DNA of 64,000 bases from Reticulascus tulasneorum (lineage: Eukaryota; Ascomycota; Sordariomycetes; Glomerellales; Reticulascaceae). The position numbers and the translations under genes are program-made. Position 1 is the first letter of the stretch. Each line of letters begins with the position of its first letter. Positions 1-11,187 of this stretch are shown here, one piece after another. The notes below the pieces were generated by a model, which searched no databases, was not told the DNA's origin, and saw only the letters and a program-made list of their open reading frames with translations. The stretch lies in contig LSAX01000008.1 of the NCBI GenBank assembly GCA_001557505.1, positions 1,798,001-1,862,000 on the forward strand. Reading direction: 5' to 3'.

Positions 1-15
1 TTACATACGTGCATC

Positions 16-1712
16 ATGGGCGCCGTAAGAAGGGTTGCAGTCATCGGCGCCGGCCCCGCTGGTGCCATCGCCGTTGATGCGCTAGCTCAAGAGAAAACTT
101 TCGACCTCATCCGTGTCTTTGAGCGCCGTGAAGCCCCGGGTGGCTGTTGGTAAGTCATAATTCTGTTAATCATTTAAAGTTAGGATATATTATGGCTTGA
201 TCATGATATTGTGCCAAACCGCTATGAAATCTTCCAGGCTTACTGATCGACCTTTGCAGGATCGGAGACACTGAAGCTCCGCCACTTCTGTCCGACTTTG
301 CATCCCTTGCCGACCGGACCGCCGACAGTCCGTTGCCGGTCCCAGAGAGGGTGCCGGCCCAAGCCCCCAAGGCTGATCGCCCACGCTTCACTGAATCCTC
401 CGTATATCCTTATCTTGAGACCAACATCGACAGCGTGCCTATGGAATTCAGCCAAGAGCCGATCCCAACCGAACGCACCGAGCTCTCAATCGCCCGCCAC
501 GGCCAGGACACGCCGTTTCGTCACTGGACCGTAATCAACAAATACATAACCGGTCTTCTAGAGCGCAATAGCTACTCGGACTTTGTCTCCTACAATACGA
601 CTGTAGAGAGGGCGGAAAAGGTTGGCCAGGAATGGAAGGTGACTCTCAGAAAGGAGGGAAAGGACCTGGACTATTGGTGGACCGAATGGTTCGATGCCGT
701 GGTAGTTGCAAGCGGGCACTATTGGGTACCGTACATACCAGCCATTGAAGGCTTGGAACAATTCGAGAAGACTCGGCCCGGCAGCGTCCTACACAGCAAA
801 CATTTCCGTGGAAAGGATTACTTCCGTGGCAAGGTGAGTTGCGTTGCCTGCCCATGAGGCGGGCTTACGTGTAATACATGAAGCTTATTGTTTTCTTAGC
901 GAGTTGTGGTTGTTGGTGCCTCCGTCTCTGGAGCGGATATAGCTGTGGATCTGGCTGACACCGCGATATATCCGGTGTACGCGGTCGTTGACGGCCACAA
1001 GGCAAACCTGTACTTCGGGGATGTAGCCTTTGGTCATCCCAAGATTTCAAGGAAGCCTTCCGTGGCACGAGTCACTGGCCGAACGGTCCACTTCATCGAC
1101 GGAACCTCTGTCGAAGGGGTTGACAACATCATCTTCGGCACTGGCTATTCGTGGACCTTGCCTTTTCTCCCAGATGTCGAGGTCCGGAACAACCGCGTTC
1201 CAGAACTGTACCAACATGTTGTGTACCAGCGAGACCCGACCCTAGTCTTCGTCGGCGCCGTTGCAGCCGGCTTGACGTTCAAGGTCTTCGAATGGCAAGC
1301 GGTGCTGGCTGCTCGGGTGCTGGCGGGACGAGCGATACTTCCACCCCTGGCCGAGCAGCAGAAATGGGAAGCCGACCGTATCGCTGCTCGGGGCGACAGC
1401 GTCAAGTTCACCTTGATATATCCAGACTTTGAGGACTATTTCGAGACGCTTCGTGCTTTAGCTGGGCCAGGCGAAAAGGGACACGGCCGCCAACTGCCGC
1501 GGTTTCGTCGCGAGTGGTACAAGGCTTTCCTTGATGGCCATGATAAAAGACTGGACCTGTGGCGGAGGATCAATGCCGAGGCTCAGCAGCAGTTGGCGCT
1601 TAACAGGGTGGAACAGGCTCATACAAATGGGGTGAAGAAATCGATACCAAACGGGGTGGGACATCTGCCGAACGGCGTTGACCATATTGTAGATTCGCTG
1701 AAAAGGCTGTAG
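16..1712 (+). CDS. Flavin-containing monooxygenase (FMO-like), 3 exons
   Basis: Exons 16-149, 260-833 and 900-1712 join in frame to give 506 residues. Both introns have good borders (GTAAGT/GCAG and GTGAGT/TTAG). The N-terminus carries an FAD-binding Rossmann motif, GAGPAG at residues 11-16. A second dinucleotide motif, GASVSG at about 242-247, would bind NADPH. It follows an HSKHFRGKDYF segment resembling the FMO identifying sequence. This order (FAD site, FMO signature, NADPH site) is typical of class B flavoprotein monooxygenases, which add one oxygen atom to N, S or carbonyl groups of small substrates. The substrate cannot be read from the sequence. No signal peptide is seen, so it is probably cytosolic. 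The gene starts 16 bases from the window edge, so its promoter and left neighbour are not visible. Confidence 0.9.
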
Positions 1713-1810
1713 TGGCAGGACACTACCGGCGAGCTGTGCAGATTTGTTGAAACGCGCTTTCTTGCTGGTTCTCTCTGTTGCCACCTGAGTGACCCCTGGA
1801 GGCTCTGTCT

Positions 1811-2323
1811 CTATTTCTCTTCCTTCCAGACCTCAGAGAGTACGCCAGGTTCATAGCACCTAAGCTCGAGAAGACATGAGACCTGGCACATAATTACAAA
1901 CCCCATGAAGGCCACCGTGAATGCGACAAAGCATAAGAATCCGAATATGGAGGTGATGTAGAGTATATGCATCACCGGCCCGCCAATCGGCCACTGCGTC
2001 CACGCCGCCCAGAGCATATCAAACTCGGTCCCAGCAACGACACCTGCTTCTATCACTTGTAGCAAGAGGATAACCAGATAGAGGAAGTTGGCGAAGATCC
2101 AGCGGGGCCGTGAAGTGAGGTACGGCCTAATCCATCTCGTAAGTTCCGGTCGCCTAACATCGCGCGGCACGCCATGGTCGGATCCGAGCTTGATGGTGAT
2201 GCACCACCATATGAAGAGCAACAAGCCCAAGATATAGCACACCGGCATTGGAAGTTCGATGGCGAAGGACAGGTTTCTGCGAGCTGCAATGCAGTCGACG
2301 CCACACGTCTGTGCTGGGGCCAT
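1811..2323 (-). CDS. Hypothetical small multi-pass membrane protein
   Basis: An uninterrupted 170-codon frame with a real ATG. It has about three strongly hydrophobic stretches: near residues 27-47 (VCYILGLLLFIWWCITI), 74-98, and a long one near 118-150 rich in Phe, Val and Met. The charged tail ends EVWKEEK. I do not recognise the family. The spacing of the hydrophobic segments makes a chance frame unlikely. It converges on the monooxygenase gene with about 100 bp between the two stops. A short upstream exon is possible, because the frame stays open for a little beyond the ATG, so the N-terminus is uncertain. Confidence 0.6.
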   Translation of the reverse strand: MAPAQTCGVDCIAARRNLSFAIELPMPVCYILGLLLFIWWCITIKLGSDHGVPRDVRRPELTRWIRPYLTSRPRWIFANFLYLVILLLQVIEAGVVAGTEFDMLWAAWTQWPIGGPVMHILYITSIFGFLCFVAFTVAFMGFVIMCQVSCLLELRCYEPGVLSEVWKEEK

Positions 2324-2541
2324 CGCAGGACTTCCAAAACTGTCGAGGCGGCGAGATACCGGAACAGATATTCAAGACTTCGTTTGTCGAAGGAGAGAGA
2401 GGGAGATAGTTTCTCGACGTTTGCACCTCAAAGGGGTGGACATTTGCGGACTGGCTCTGCGAAGCTGAGCATGGTAGGTAGGAATGAAGTGCTCCGTTGG
2501 GTTATCGTGAACGAGGCCCACCCCAGCATTTATTCGTATAC

Positions 2542-2946
2542 TTATACTGCTATGTTAACCCAGAGCCTTACCGTTTTCCTGGTAATGGGCTGGTTGTAAT
2601 CTAACAACCAGTTGGGGGCGCAACTGTCACAAAGCCCATCACCAATTACAGGAAGAGCCAAGACCTTGTTGGGTGGCTCAGCCCAGGCCACCGCATCTTT
2701 TCGGCCACAATAACGCTGCAATATATGGTACGCATACCCGTCGCTAACGTGTTCGATAGGGCATGCGCCAGCCTCAGGGTTGTATTTCTTCTGTCTCCCT
2801 ATCACTGCGACGCAAGGCACGGCAACCTCAACGCACACTTCCATCCGGGATGCATGAATGTTGGCAAGGGTGGGCATGTTGGCCCGTCTGCGCTGCGGCA
2901 TATATGGTGGCCCGGGCGGGTAACTCTGCGCCGGCATACCGGGCAA
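2542..2946 (-). CDS. Hypothetical Cys-containing small protein
   Basis: A 134-codon frame with a proline-rich start (residues 1-20) followed by a stretch with spaced cysteines ending in a CDSC pair near residue 107. Such small Cys/His-bearing fungal proteins of unknown function are common, and this may be one. There is no recognised domain, and an overlapping antisense-frame alternative (2802-3308) has similar composition. The coding case rests only on length and cysteine spacing. It lies head-to-tail upstream of the membrane protein at 1811-2323. Confidence 0.33.
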   Translation of the reverse strand: MPGMPAQSYPPGPPYMPQRRRANMPTLANIHASRMEVCVEVAVPCVAVIGRQKKYNPEAGACPIEHVSDGYAYHILQRYCGRKDAVAWAEPPNKVLALPVIGDGLCDSCAPNWLLDYNQPITRKTVRLWVNIAV

Positions 2947-4113
2947 TGGGTGTTGGTTGGGAGAGGTGTGCTAGTGGTGTTGCTGTTTGAGGTTGACGAC
3001 CAGTGAGTAAAAGTACGTTGCCAGCTCTCTAACCGGGACTTCATGTGTCCACGATGGAGCTGGACCCTCGTGTAACATTTGTCGGGTGAGATTCCGGTAT
3101 GGATTCTTAAAACGGTGCGCCAAGCGAGGCACTGGCAGTGGGAGTTTGTCGAATTCATTGAGTGATAAAGCAAACTTTGCGAGTCTAAGGAATGGTACAC
3201 ATTATGTTCCTTCCTAATATTGTCTTGAGAGATCTGATTATGATCAGCCTTATACGTTTGCTTGGTTTTCAGGTATAGGCAATCCGCTTTTGCCCACCGA
3301 CTTAACAACGCTCCGCAAGTCCAAACCGAAAGCGATTTGCTGCATCTTCAAGCTTCACCATAACCTATTGAGACCAAATCAACCAAAACTTTTTAAGAAA
3401 CCCCGAAATTTATCTCTGCCATCAGCGATAACTTGCAAGTATGTTTCTGCTCCTCGTAGTCTCATGAATGAACAGGTATGGCCATGTTGCCACCATGTGG
3501 GGCGACGGGGGTGGCGCTGTCTCAGCCCTAATTACTGATCCAACAGCTCTTCGAGAGCCAATGGCCGGGGCCGTCGGTGGCTCGAACTGCATTCATATCT
3601 TGTTGATATCTTCAACCAGCTGGGGACAGTAGAGAGCTAGGTTCAATCATCTCACGTCAGGATGATGCGCATTCGCTAGCGGCCGAGTATCCGCAGAGGG
3701 CCACCCGCCATCTCGGACTAGCTGCGCCGCCTCAATGTCCAGCTGGGGTGTTTGTCAGACGACAAGTTTAGATCCGTCGCACCGCGGACATACCAATTGC
3801 TTGTTCTAGAATATATCCGCTTTTAGTAATTCTCCGTGCTGGGAAGTGCCCGTTCTGGGGAAATAAGCAGTAGCCATTGGACGATTTGCGGCGCATTCAG
3901 AGGATTGCTGACAGGCGGGTTCGGTCATCTTACCTCAGATGGTCTACGGCGACTTATGCGCATTGGCTGAGGGCGTCCACCGGCATCCTTCAGCTGTGTT
4001 TATATTATGGGAGGATTCGCCCTAAACCTCGGGTTCTCGTTCTGGCTCCTTTGCAAAATGTTTGGCATTTTCATCGTTTCGAAGGAAGAAAATAGGTGAT
4101 CGGAGGCAGCACC
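2947..4113. other. Intergenic region, no gene recognised
   Basis: About 1.2 kb with only short frames in all six readings and no family signature. It separates a minus-strand candidate from a plus-strand gene, so it should contain two divergent promoters. I saw no repeats or RNA genes. Confidence 0.5.
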
Positions 4114-5115
4114 ATGAGTTCACTTGGAATGGCGCAACGCGAGTTCGACTCGACAACCACAAAGGCTGCGAAAACGTCGCAGCCCAGGTTGACTTCGAAA
4201 CCGAAAGCCCTGTTTTGGGATTTCAGTATCAAGGGATTGTTCGCCGGGTCCTCTGTATTCCCGTCGTTCATGCTGGCAAGTGACCTCGCGATGCTCATAA
4301 TCTTCGAGGTCCTGGGGAGGGACTGGTGCCAGGTCATACCGAACAAGATCGAAGCCATTGGGTCCCTGATGACCATAGATAAGACCTTCTATGGTATATG
4401 GGAGCCAATCATGCAGGAGTGGTGGGACAAGGAGGACCTGCTGGAGGAGAAATCAAGAAGGTGGGATCCGCACCGCTACCACGGCAAAGCGCCACGACTA
4501 CGAACCTATCGTGAGATCCTCAACCGTCAGCAGGCGCTGAAGAACTGCTGCGTGCAACAGATTGCTGGTCTTGAGACGCGGGACCTGGTGAAGAACATGG
4601 TGCTGCACACAGTACTCATATTCTGCTGGTTGGCAACCATGCTTCGCAACAGCATGTCGATGACCCGTCTCCTCCGCTCCGAAAAGGCCGACTCCAAGGG
4701 AAACCGAGCCATGCTCGAGAAGTCAGTCCCCTTGGTGGCGCGGAAGGGCGAGCTAGTAATGCCTCGGCAGGGCGGCAGCGACCGCGTGCACCAGAGCCTG
4801 AGACGGGTCCAGAACCAGATCGACCACGGCCAGCGGGCGATAACGGAGTTTCAGAAGCTCAAGATGAGTGTTGCCGACGAGGCGGCCGAGGAGTGGGACG
4901 AGTCGGATTGGCTTTCGGTGTCCGAGACGTCGGAGGATGTGTCGGAAGAGGAGCAGGACGCCAACCACTTGATCAACTGGGCCCTCTTCTCAGCGGGCAT
5001 GTCGTGGCTGATGGTGTCCATCAGCTGGGAGTTTGCTACGTTTTATCTATTTGCATTGGGGGTTCGCATGAGGGTTCTCCTGTTGGGGTCTTGGGGTTGG
5101 ACGCATGGAGTATGA
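4114..5115 (+). CDS. Hypothetical membrane-associated protein
   Basis: The ATG at 4114 opens a 333-residue frame. The open frame reaches 18 bases further upstream, but only by a GTG. Hydrophobic segments occur near residues 45-70 (around MLASDLAMLIIFEVLG), 160-180 (MVLHTVLIFCWLATML) and 285-325 (WALFSAGMSWLMVSISWEF onwards). Between them lie a Trp- and charge-rich region (EPIMQEWWDKEDLLEEK) and an acidic Ser/Glu stretch just before the last membrane segment. The layout suggests an integral membrane protein with a large cytosolic loop. I do not recognise the family. The extreme C-terminus is less protein-like than the rest, so a 3' intron is possible. Confidence 0.6.
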   Translation: MSSLGMAQREFDSTTTKAAKTSQPRLTSKPKALFWDFSIKGLFAGSSVFPSFMLASDLAMLIIFEVLGRDWCQVIPNKIEAIGSLMTIDKTFYGIWEPIMQEWWDKEDLLEEKSRRWDPHRYHGKAPRLRTYREILNRQQALKNCCVQQIAGLETRDLVKNMVLHTVLIFCWLATMLRNSMSMTRLLRSEKADSKGNRAMLEKSVPLVARKGELVMPRQGGSDRVHQSLRRVQNQIDHGQRAITEFQKLKMSVADEAAEEWDESDWLSVSETSEDVSEEEQDANHLINWALFSAGMSWLMVSISWEFATFYLFALGVRMRVLLLGSWGWTHGV

Positions 5116-5347
5116 ATCGCATCTTGGTTGGAGTCGGGGGCAGAAATGGTTGGGACAGGTAGCATGAGGAAGGATGGTGGTATTGATTTTCTGTTGATGG
5201 TATGGGGAGCATATTCTAGCCAGTCATTTCGAGATACCCTGCGCCATTGATTTATTTACGACATCCCAACTCGCGATCCTCCATCTCCGTGACCGCCATC
5301 AACAGCGCCGGATTTGATGCATTTGAAAGGTAGAAGACACGACGCAA

Positions 5348-6886
5348 CTACCGTCTTCGCCGGAACTTGCTGCCGTACCCTGGCCCTCCCTTGGCTCCCT
5401 TGTGCTTCAACTTCAGCCGACGGAAGTTTGCGTGCGCCAGCTCGTTGACCTTCCTCGCTACCTTTTTGACGGCTCCTTCCTTCTCCTTCTTTTCACCCTT
5501 CTGCGGTGCTGCCTTTTTACCCTTGTCAGCCTTTGCGGGCCTTGCAGTTTCAGCATTAATGTCGAAGTCATCGTCCGATCCCAAATCAGGGAGATCTGCT
5601 AGCTCCTCGTCGGGCTGGTTGCCATCAAACTGGGTTTCAGGCACCACGCCGTCGTCGTCGTCTTCATCGTCATCATCCCCTGCTTCTCCGTCCGCATTAA
5701 CCTCTTGCCGCTTGTTGCGGACCGGCTTCATGTTGGATCGTCGAGTGGTTCGCTTTTGGCCCTTCTTCTTGTAGATTCTCAAGGGCTGGCCGCGATCCAG
5801 TTGTTCCGCAATCGGTCCGTCGAACATTCCCTCATCATCGAATCCACCAAGTGGGAGGTTTTGAGCTTGGCTGTCCGCAACAAGGACATGCTCTTTGATT
5901 TTGGGTGCCGGCTTCAGACCCATTTCTTCATTTTCCATCTCATGCAGCGCCTCCAGCTCATCATCTAGCGCCTCTTCCTCTACTTTGCGAAGACTTGCAA
6001 CAATCGAACTGAGACCGCGGACAAGAGGCTTTCGAGGAAGACGTAGTGGAGCCGGTGAGGTAAACCCTCCATTCTCATCTATAGGTGGGAAGGTGTGTCT
6101 CCGGAGGAAGGCCGGGGTGCTGAACTGCAGTTTCGACACTGATGTGGGTGTCGTCCTTCCAAATTGGGCGTTTCCGTCTTTCTTCTTCAGCGGAGTCATG
6201 AAATTGTCCAGCATCTGTCTCTTGCTAGATGACATTGGGGTTCTGCCTAGCCTCAACTGAGTTCCATCCTCACTTGCAGCAGTTTGCTTGCTCGGTGTCG
6301 CATGCACGTTCGTGGCAGCAGTCGCATTCGTTGCCCCATTCGATCTAGAGGGGGTACCGAGGTCTTTCTCCAGCTTCAGATCAAAGAGCCCTAGAACACG
6401 CCCATCTCTTTGAGGTGTGGGGCCAATCGACCTTGGGGCAGCGGGACTGAATAAACTTCGGGCGATGGATGGCGTGTTCATGAGGCCGAGTTCGCTGGCC
6501 ATAGCATGCGCTTTCGAAGGCGTCTCTAGATGCTTCTGTCTCTTGGATGGCGTCACCGCTGGAGCAGGAGCAGGTTTTCTTTTCTTTGAATTGGGGTCTT
6601 CCTTTGGCGTTGTGGAGATTTTGCCCGACAGGATGTCTCTTATTCTGTTGTATTGCTTGTATTTTAGAGCTGGCAGAGCATTAGAACATTAGAACAGTTA
6701 GGAGTGACGCTTCTCCAAGTTTTCGGCGTGAAGGCTATACGCACCAATATCGGCATTGCGCTTGATATCATCTCGTCCAGGTTTCTTTCCATCGTGACTC
6801 TTGGCCCAAGCCGTTTCCCAGCTCTTGAGCTCGGCGCGAAGGTCTCCTGATTGAGCCTCAAACTCTGCTTTCTCTATGTCCTCCAT
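5348..6886 (-). CDS. sld2: DNA replication regulator Sld2/Drc1
   Basis: Two exons, 6745-6886 and 5348-6669, are joined across a 75-bp intron (GTGCGT/CCAG) to give 487 residues. The joined N-terminus reads LRAELKSWE, then KKPGRDDIKRNADIALKYKQ and YNRIRDILSGK, which is the conserved Sld2 start. The middle contains about 13 Ser/Thr-Pro sites, mostly TP, fitting the cyclin-dependent kinase control known for Sld2. An acidic Asp/Glu run and basic blocks precede a conserved tail, NFRRLKLKHKGAKG, related to the N-terminal part of RecQL4. Sld2 joins Dpb11 and the pre-loading complex to start DNA replication in the nucleus. It diverges from the RING gene at 7335. Confidence 0.93.
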
Positions 6887-7334
6887 TGTTGAATTCGATG
6901 TCGATTGTACCCGATCTGCGTCGTTCGAGAAGCCACTTCTAAGCTGAAGAAGACGGGATGAAGGAAACCTACGGACTAAGGTAGGATGGGGTGGGACGGG
7001 ACGCGTTAGTGACGCGATCCGGGAATGCTGCCACTAAACACGAAAACAGCACGCTCCTCAGCCCTACCGCTGATGGGTAAGGGTGCTTAGGTACCCAGGT
7101 ACCTTCGGGGGCCGAAAGTTACCTGATTGGAGAAATTGACACGCCGCTACGTACTAGTTTTGCCCCACCACATCTCAAGGTTCGATGAAAAGACCCCCGC
7201 CACCATGCATGGCTTCCACTGATGACTTATCTTTAGCAGGTGGTCACACTAATCTCCTCTGACTTCTCAAGTCTTCCTAACCCGAGTCGAAATCTTCCAC
7301 CCCAACATCTCATATCCTCGCGGACCGCGCGTCG
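6887..7334. promoter_or_regulatory. Divergent promoter region between sld2 and the RING gene
   Basis: A 448-bp stretch between two divergent start codons, without its own reading frame. It holds a near-palindromic GGTACC-containing block at 7087-7105 and C/T-rich stretches before the RING gene ATG. The promoter role is inferred from gene orientation. Confidence 0.5.
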
Positions 7335-8432
7335 ATGGCAGCACCGTCCGATCCTCTAGATTTCAGAGATCTTCAAACCACAGTGCTGCAGACCACGCTA
7401 CAGGAAATCTCATCGCGACCCACGAACCCAGCCGACAGCGTCTCCGCAGCAAATGACTGCTGCGTGATTTGCCTCGACGAGATCACCGAGCTTTGCGAAG
7501 CGCAACCGTGCCACCACCGGAACTTCGACTACCTCTGCCTAGTGACCTGGCTGCAACAGCAAACAACATGTCCGCTTTGCAAGACCGAAATTGGGGAGAT
7601 CCGATACGACTTCGGCGCGGATGAGAAGGAATGGAAGACATTCAAGGCGCCCGAACGACGCGCGGAGACAAAGAATGATACGAGTCCAGAAGAACAAAGG
7701 CGGCAGTATAATACATATCCGAACCGCCACAGGCCTAGACGCCCACCGCGGCCACACTGGTACCAGCACGGCGGCGTAACACCATCTCAAGATGAAGCGC
7801 TCTCGCGCCGCCGCCTCATCTATCGCAACAAGCTGTACTCCCTCCACGTCGGATCAAATCGTTATTCGCACTATAGGGAGCTGACACCCCAGCTGTTCAT
7901 GTCCGATTCGGATCTCGTCTCTCGTGCTCGGATGTGGTTGCGCCGCGAACTCCAAGTCTTCGAGTTCCTATCTCTAGACAGCGACGCAGCGTCAAATGAT
8001 GCCGATCCCGTTCGCAGGCGCAGAGCCAACAATGCAGAGTTTCTGCTCGAATACATTATTGCGATCTTGAAAACGGTGGACATACAAGGCAGCAGCGGTC
8101 ATGCCGAAGATCTAATACAGGAGTTTCTCGGCCGGGAGAACACCAGGCTTTTGCTCCATGAGCTCAAATCGTGGCTGCGGAGTCCCAACTCGACGACTTT
8201 GTTGGAGTGGGATCGTTCCGTACAATATCCCCAGGCAACCGCACAGCGGGCGAGGTCACGAAGCCCCGTGCGACAAGACGAGCGGCAAGGTTCAGGTGTA
8301 ACGTACCCTGATACTTGGAGGCGAGGAGACAAGAGATTGAGGACGGCCTCTAGGCAGGAGCAGTACTACTCACGTCGGTCTCGGAATCAGGATAGACTGC
8401 GAGAGGCGACTTCGCGTCATCATGTTGATTAG
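7335..8432 (+). CDS. RING-type E3 ubiquitin ligase, TOPORS-like
   Basis: A single exon of 365 residues. The RING domain spans about 43-83: C43-x2-C46, C59-x-H61, then FDYLC, and CPLC at 79-82. At the fifth zinc-ligand position the usual Cys appears to be Asp (FDYLC instead of FCxxC), a substitution also found in some working RING proteins. A conserved helical region follows at about 190-300 (RARMWLRRELQVFEFL, then LIQEFLGRENTRLLLHELKSWL), as in TOPORS-type ligases. The tail is Arg/Ser-rich. The expected role is transfer of ubiquitin (possibly SUMO) to nuclear proteins. It shares a promoter region with sld2. Confidence 0.85.
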   Translation: MAAPSDPLDFRDLQTTVLQTTLQEISSRPTNPADSVSAANDCCVICLDEITELCEAQPCHHRNFDYLCLVTWLQQQTTCPLCKTEIGEIRYDFGADEKEWKTFKAPERRAETKNDTSPEEQRRQYNTYPNRHRPRRPPRPHWYQHGGVTPSQDEALSRRRLIYRNKLYSLHVGSNRYSHYRELTPQLFMSDSDLVSRARMWLRRELQVFEFLSLDSDAASNDADPVRRRRANNAEFLLEYIIAILKTVDIQGSSGHAEDLIQEFLGRENTRLLLHELKSWLRSPNSTTLLEWDRSVQYPQATAQRARSRSPVRQDERQGSGVTYPDTWRRGDKRLRTASRQEQYYSRRSRNQDRLREATSRHHVD

Positions 8433-8810
8433 CTTATTGGATAGATGATACCCCAAAATTTTGCATAATGACTCCACTTCAAATCACAAAATATGACCAT
8501 CATTACTGAGCCAAGACTGTTAAGTTTGTTGCAAAATTTGGCCAATCGATAAAGGATGGTTAGTTCAGGCATCCCATCATGCTGTATCAAGTGTGTCGCG
8601 CTGGGTACGGAATTCTTCTCCCGATCCGCGCGGTCGAGCAGGCAGCGTAGTGGCCCATGCTTCACTTCCGCATGGCGGGATTCCGCCAGAGCTATGAGCT
8701 TTAAATATGGGATGTATTTCCTCGACTCGCCTTCACCTTGCTCCGGAAATTCAACTTTGGGTTTCAAGCCAGGCAGTTTATAAGCATCTTGTCTCATTCA
8801 CCTATTCAAA
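8433..8810. other. Intergenic region upstream of the DsbA-like gene
   Basis: A 378-bp gap between two plus-strand genes, presumably RING 3' UTR plus promoter. A 122-codon antisense frame covers it (8429-8797) but has no recognisable domain. Confidence 0.45.
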
Positions 8811-9538
8811 ATGACCAATTTCGTCGTCAAAGTCATCTCAGATCCCGTCTGCCCCCATGTAAGTCAAAGCCCTACAGCGAATGCGCATCATCCACTACCG
8901 GGTGCTGATACACGTCTAAGTGCTATCTTGGCAAAAAACGCTTAGAAAACGCAATAAAGCTATACCAAAAGACCTACCCGGGCGGCAAGGACGACAAGTT
9001 CACCATCTCCTGGCACCCGTACTACCTTGACCCCGCCGCGCCCACCATCGGCGTCCCGCTCAACCAGCGCCTGACCGAGCGCTTCGGCGCCGACCGCCTG
9101 CAAACCATGCAGGACCGACTCTGGAAGCTGGGCGCCTCGGAAGGCTTGAACTTCTCCTTCGGGAACAAGCTCGGGCACACACGGGATGCGCACCGCGTCA
9201 TGCAGCTGGCCAAGACCAAGGGATCCGAGGTCGAGGGCGAGGTTATGGCCGCCCTGCTGAAGAGCTACTTCGAGGAGGATGGGGATATCACGAGCATTGA
9301 TATGCTGGTGGAGGCGGCTGCCAAGGGCGGCTTGGAGAAGGATGAGGCGAGGCGGTGGCTTTCCGAAGGACTTGGTGGGGATGAGGTTGATGCGGAGGTG
9401 GAGAATGCGTATAAGCTCGGGTTGAAGGGTGTTCCGCACTTTATGATTCAGGAGAAGTGGCATGTTGATGGAGCGCAGGATGTCCCGACCTTTGTTGAGC
9501 AGATTATTGCTGCCAAGGAGGGATCTTCAACGTCGTAG
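8811..9538 (+). CDS. DsbA/FrnE-like thioredoxin-fold oxidoreductase
   Basis: Exons 8811-8858 and 8921-9538 give 221 residues. The start reads FVVKVISDPVCPHCYLGKKR, so the redox motif is CPHC at residues 14-17, and the intron falls exactly between His16 and Cys17. The rest follows the FrnE/DsbA family: an all-helical insertion, then the conserved region near the C-terminus with the cis-proline segment GVPHFMIQEKW. Family members oxidise or isomerise dithiols or act as glutathione-S-transferase-like enzymes. No signal peptide is present, so a cytosolic or mitochondrial role is more likely than secretion. Length is normal for the family. Confidence 0.9.
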
Positions 9539-9650
9539 TGCGATCATAGCGTACACAGATATTGCAGGTTGAAATTTCCTGGCTCACATATCGATTCCGT
9601 GATTCGTCGTCGCCAGTCGTAATAGGGTATCATCGCTAGCACACAATGCA

Positions 9651-10456
9651 TCACATGTTCAACAGCCCCCCAATGTCCTTCTCCATGGCTCTCAGCCTCT
9701 CCTGCAGCTCCCTCTTCTTCCGATCCAGCTCCTTCACCTCTTCCTCCTCTGCACGTAGATCCTCCTCCGTCATCCCGTCCTCCTCCCCCTCATCCGCCTC
9801 ATCCTCCTCGTCCATCCAATGATCCCTGTTCATCCTCTCCAATGCGAGTCCCTGCTCCGCGACTTTGGCCTCGTAGTACGCCATCGTATTCCTATGATGC
9901 GCGACCCTAGACCGTAGTTGTGGGATTCGTTCCGACGCGCCGGGTAGCGCGTAGACGCCGCATAACTTCTCAGCCCCCTTGAGCAAGATCTCGACGTCAA
10001 CATCTACTTGTTTGCCTCCCGCGCCTTCACCTCGTCGAAGTTGATCATGCAGCGCACCGCCTAGGACAGCGGCAACAGCGGTGTTTCGGCGCGGGTTTGC
10101 AGCGCGTGTGGTGGGCGGTCCGGTTGTGACTTCGCCAGAGGCGACATTGAAGACTGTTTGGCGCCTGTTACTGGGCTTCGGGTCTGGGTTCTGGGATGTT
10201 GTGGGTGGAGGCGGGGGCGGCACGGAGAACAGGGCGCGTTCATGTGCTTCGGTGTCGCGAATAAGTGAGGTTATGTCGGTGTTGTAGAGCATTGCGTTTG
10301 TGAAGATCTTTGGTGGTGGGAATCTAGGACGCGTTAGTTGCTTATGAAGAGCCATGTCGATCTTGATACAGAAAGATTGGACTTGTCTTACGGTAGAGAA
10401 TCAATGCCTTGACATGAGAGAGCAATCTGCTCCAAATGGGATGAGAGGAGAGACAT
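9651..10456 (-). CDS. SPC34: DASH complex subunit Spc34
   Basis: Exons 10392-10456 and 9651-10323 (intron GTAAGA/CCTAG) give 245 residues. The N-terminus reads MSLLSSHLEQIALSCQGI, and across the junction LPFPPPKIFTNAML followed by DITSLIRDTEAHERALF, which is the Spc34 signature. A proline-rich linker follows, then a long acidic coiled coil at about 160-240. Spc34 is part of the ten-subunit DASH/Dam1 ring that couples kinetochores to spindle microtubules. An unspliced reading from an ATG inside the intron (10355) would lose the conserved start and is rejected. It converges with the DsbA-like gene. Confidence 0.93.
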
Positions 10457-11187
10457 CGCGGTTGAAGGATGCTAGATTGGCCGCGGTTGGGCCAGAGTCT
10501 AGACCAGGAGAAAGATATATAAAAGTATTCGTTCAGTACAGAGAGAAACAAGGATTCTAAGGTTGAGCTTCCGCTATGCGCGTCATGAGCGAGTTTACGT
10601 CGTATAACACTGAGGGTTTGTGCCGATGAAGTGGGTTGAATGAAGAGGGAGGGAAAACAAACACGAAGTTCCTTATCGATAAGGTGCCCCGCCATATTTC
10701 GACTACCTCATATTTAATTACGCAGCTGCGTGCATACAACCACGTTATTTCGTACATAAAAGAAAACCCAAAAGTTGTAACGTATGGCCAGTAGCACGCG
10801 CACACTTTCCTGCGGCTCATGGATTATGCCGCCTTGTATAAGAGGAGTCATAGGTGACTCCCTTTTCGTACCAAGTACCAGGACAGGATATTGGGCATCT
10901 CCTGGAAAGAACAACGTCGATAGTAAGAACCTCAGCGAAGATGTTGAGAGTGAACACAATACATTCAACTACCGAATGATTTCCGTCGATCTGATGATAT
11001 GAGCCAAGACTATTCCCTTCTCTGTCCTTCGCTTTCATATGGCGCGGGTCTAGAGCTTAGCTACCACACCCTAGCTTCTCCGGATAAACCAAGACCAACA
11101 TACCCAAGAGTCCTTCCAATTGAAACAACAGATTAGAGTAACAGGATCGCAGCACGGTAACAATACTAAGCTGAGGTCTGAGGTGAT
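10457..11187. other. Intergenic region between SPC34 and the CCCH gene
   Basis: About 730 bp with only short overlapping frames and AT-richer patches. It should hold the SPC34 promoter and the 3' UTR of the CCCH gene. No repeat or RNA gene was seen. Confidence 0.5.

Noticed and set aside
2802..3308. 168-codon minus-strand frame overlapping the 2542-2946 candidate
   Set aside because: Only one of the two can be real. Its Cys/His content is confined to the overlap.
8429..8797. 122-codon minus-strand frame before the DsbA-like gene
   Set aside because: It has an ATG but no recognisable motif, and it covers the promoter of a clear gene.
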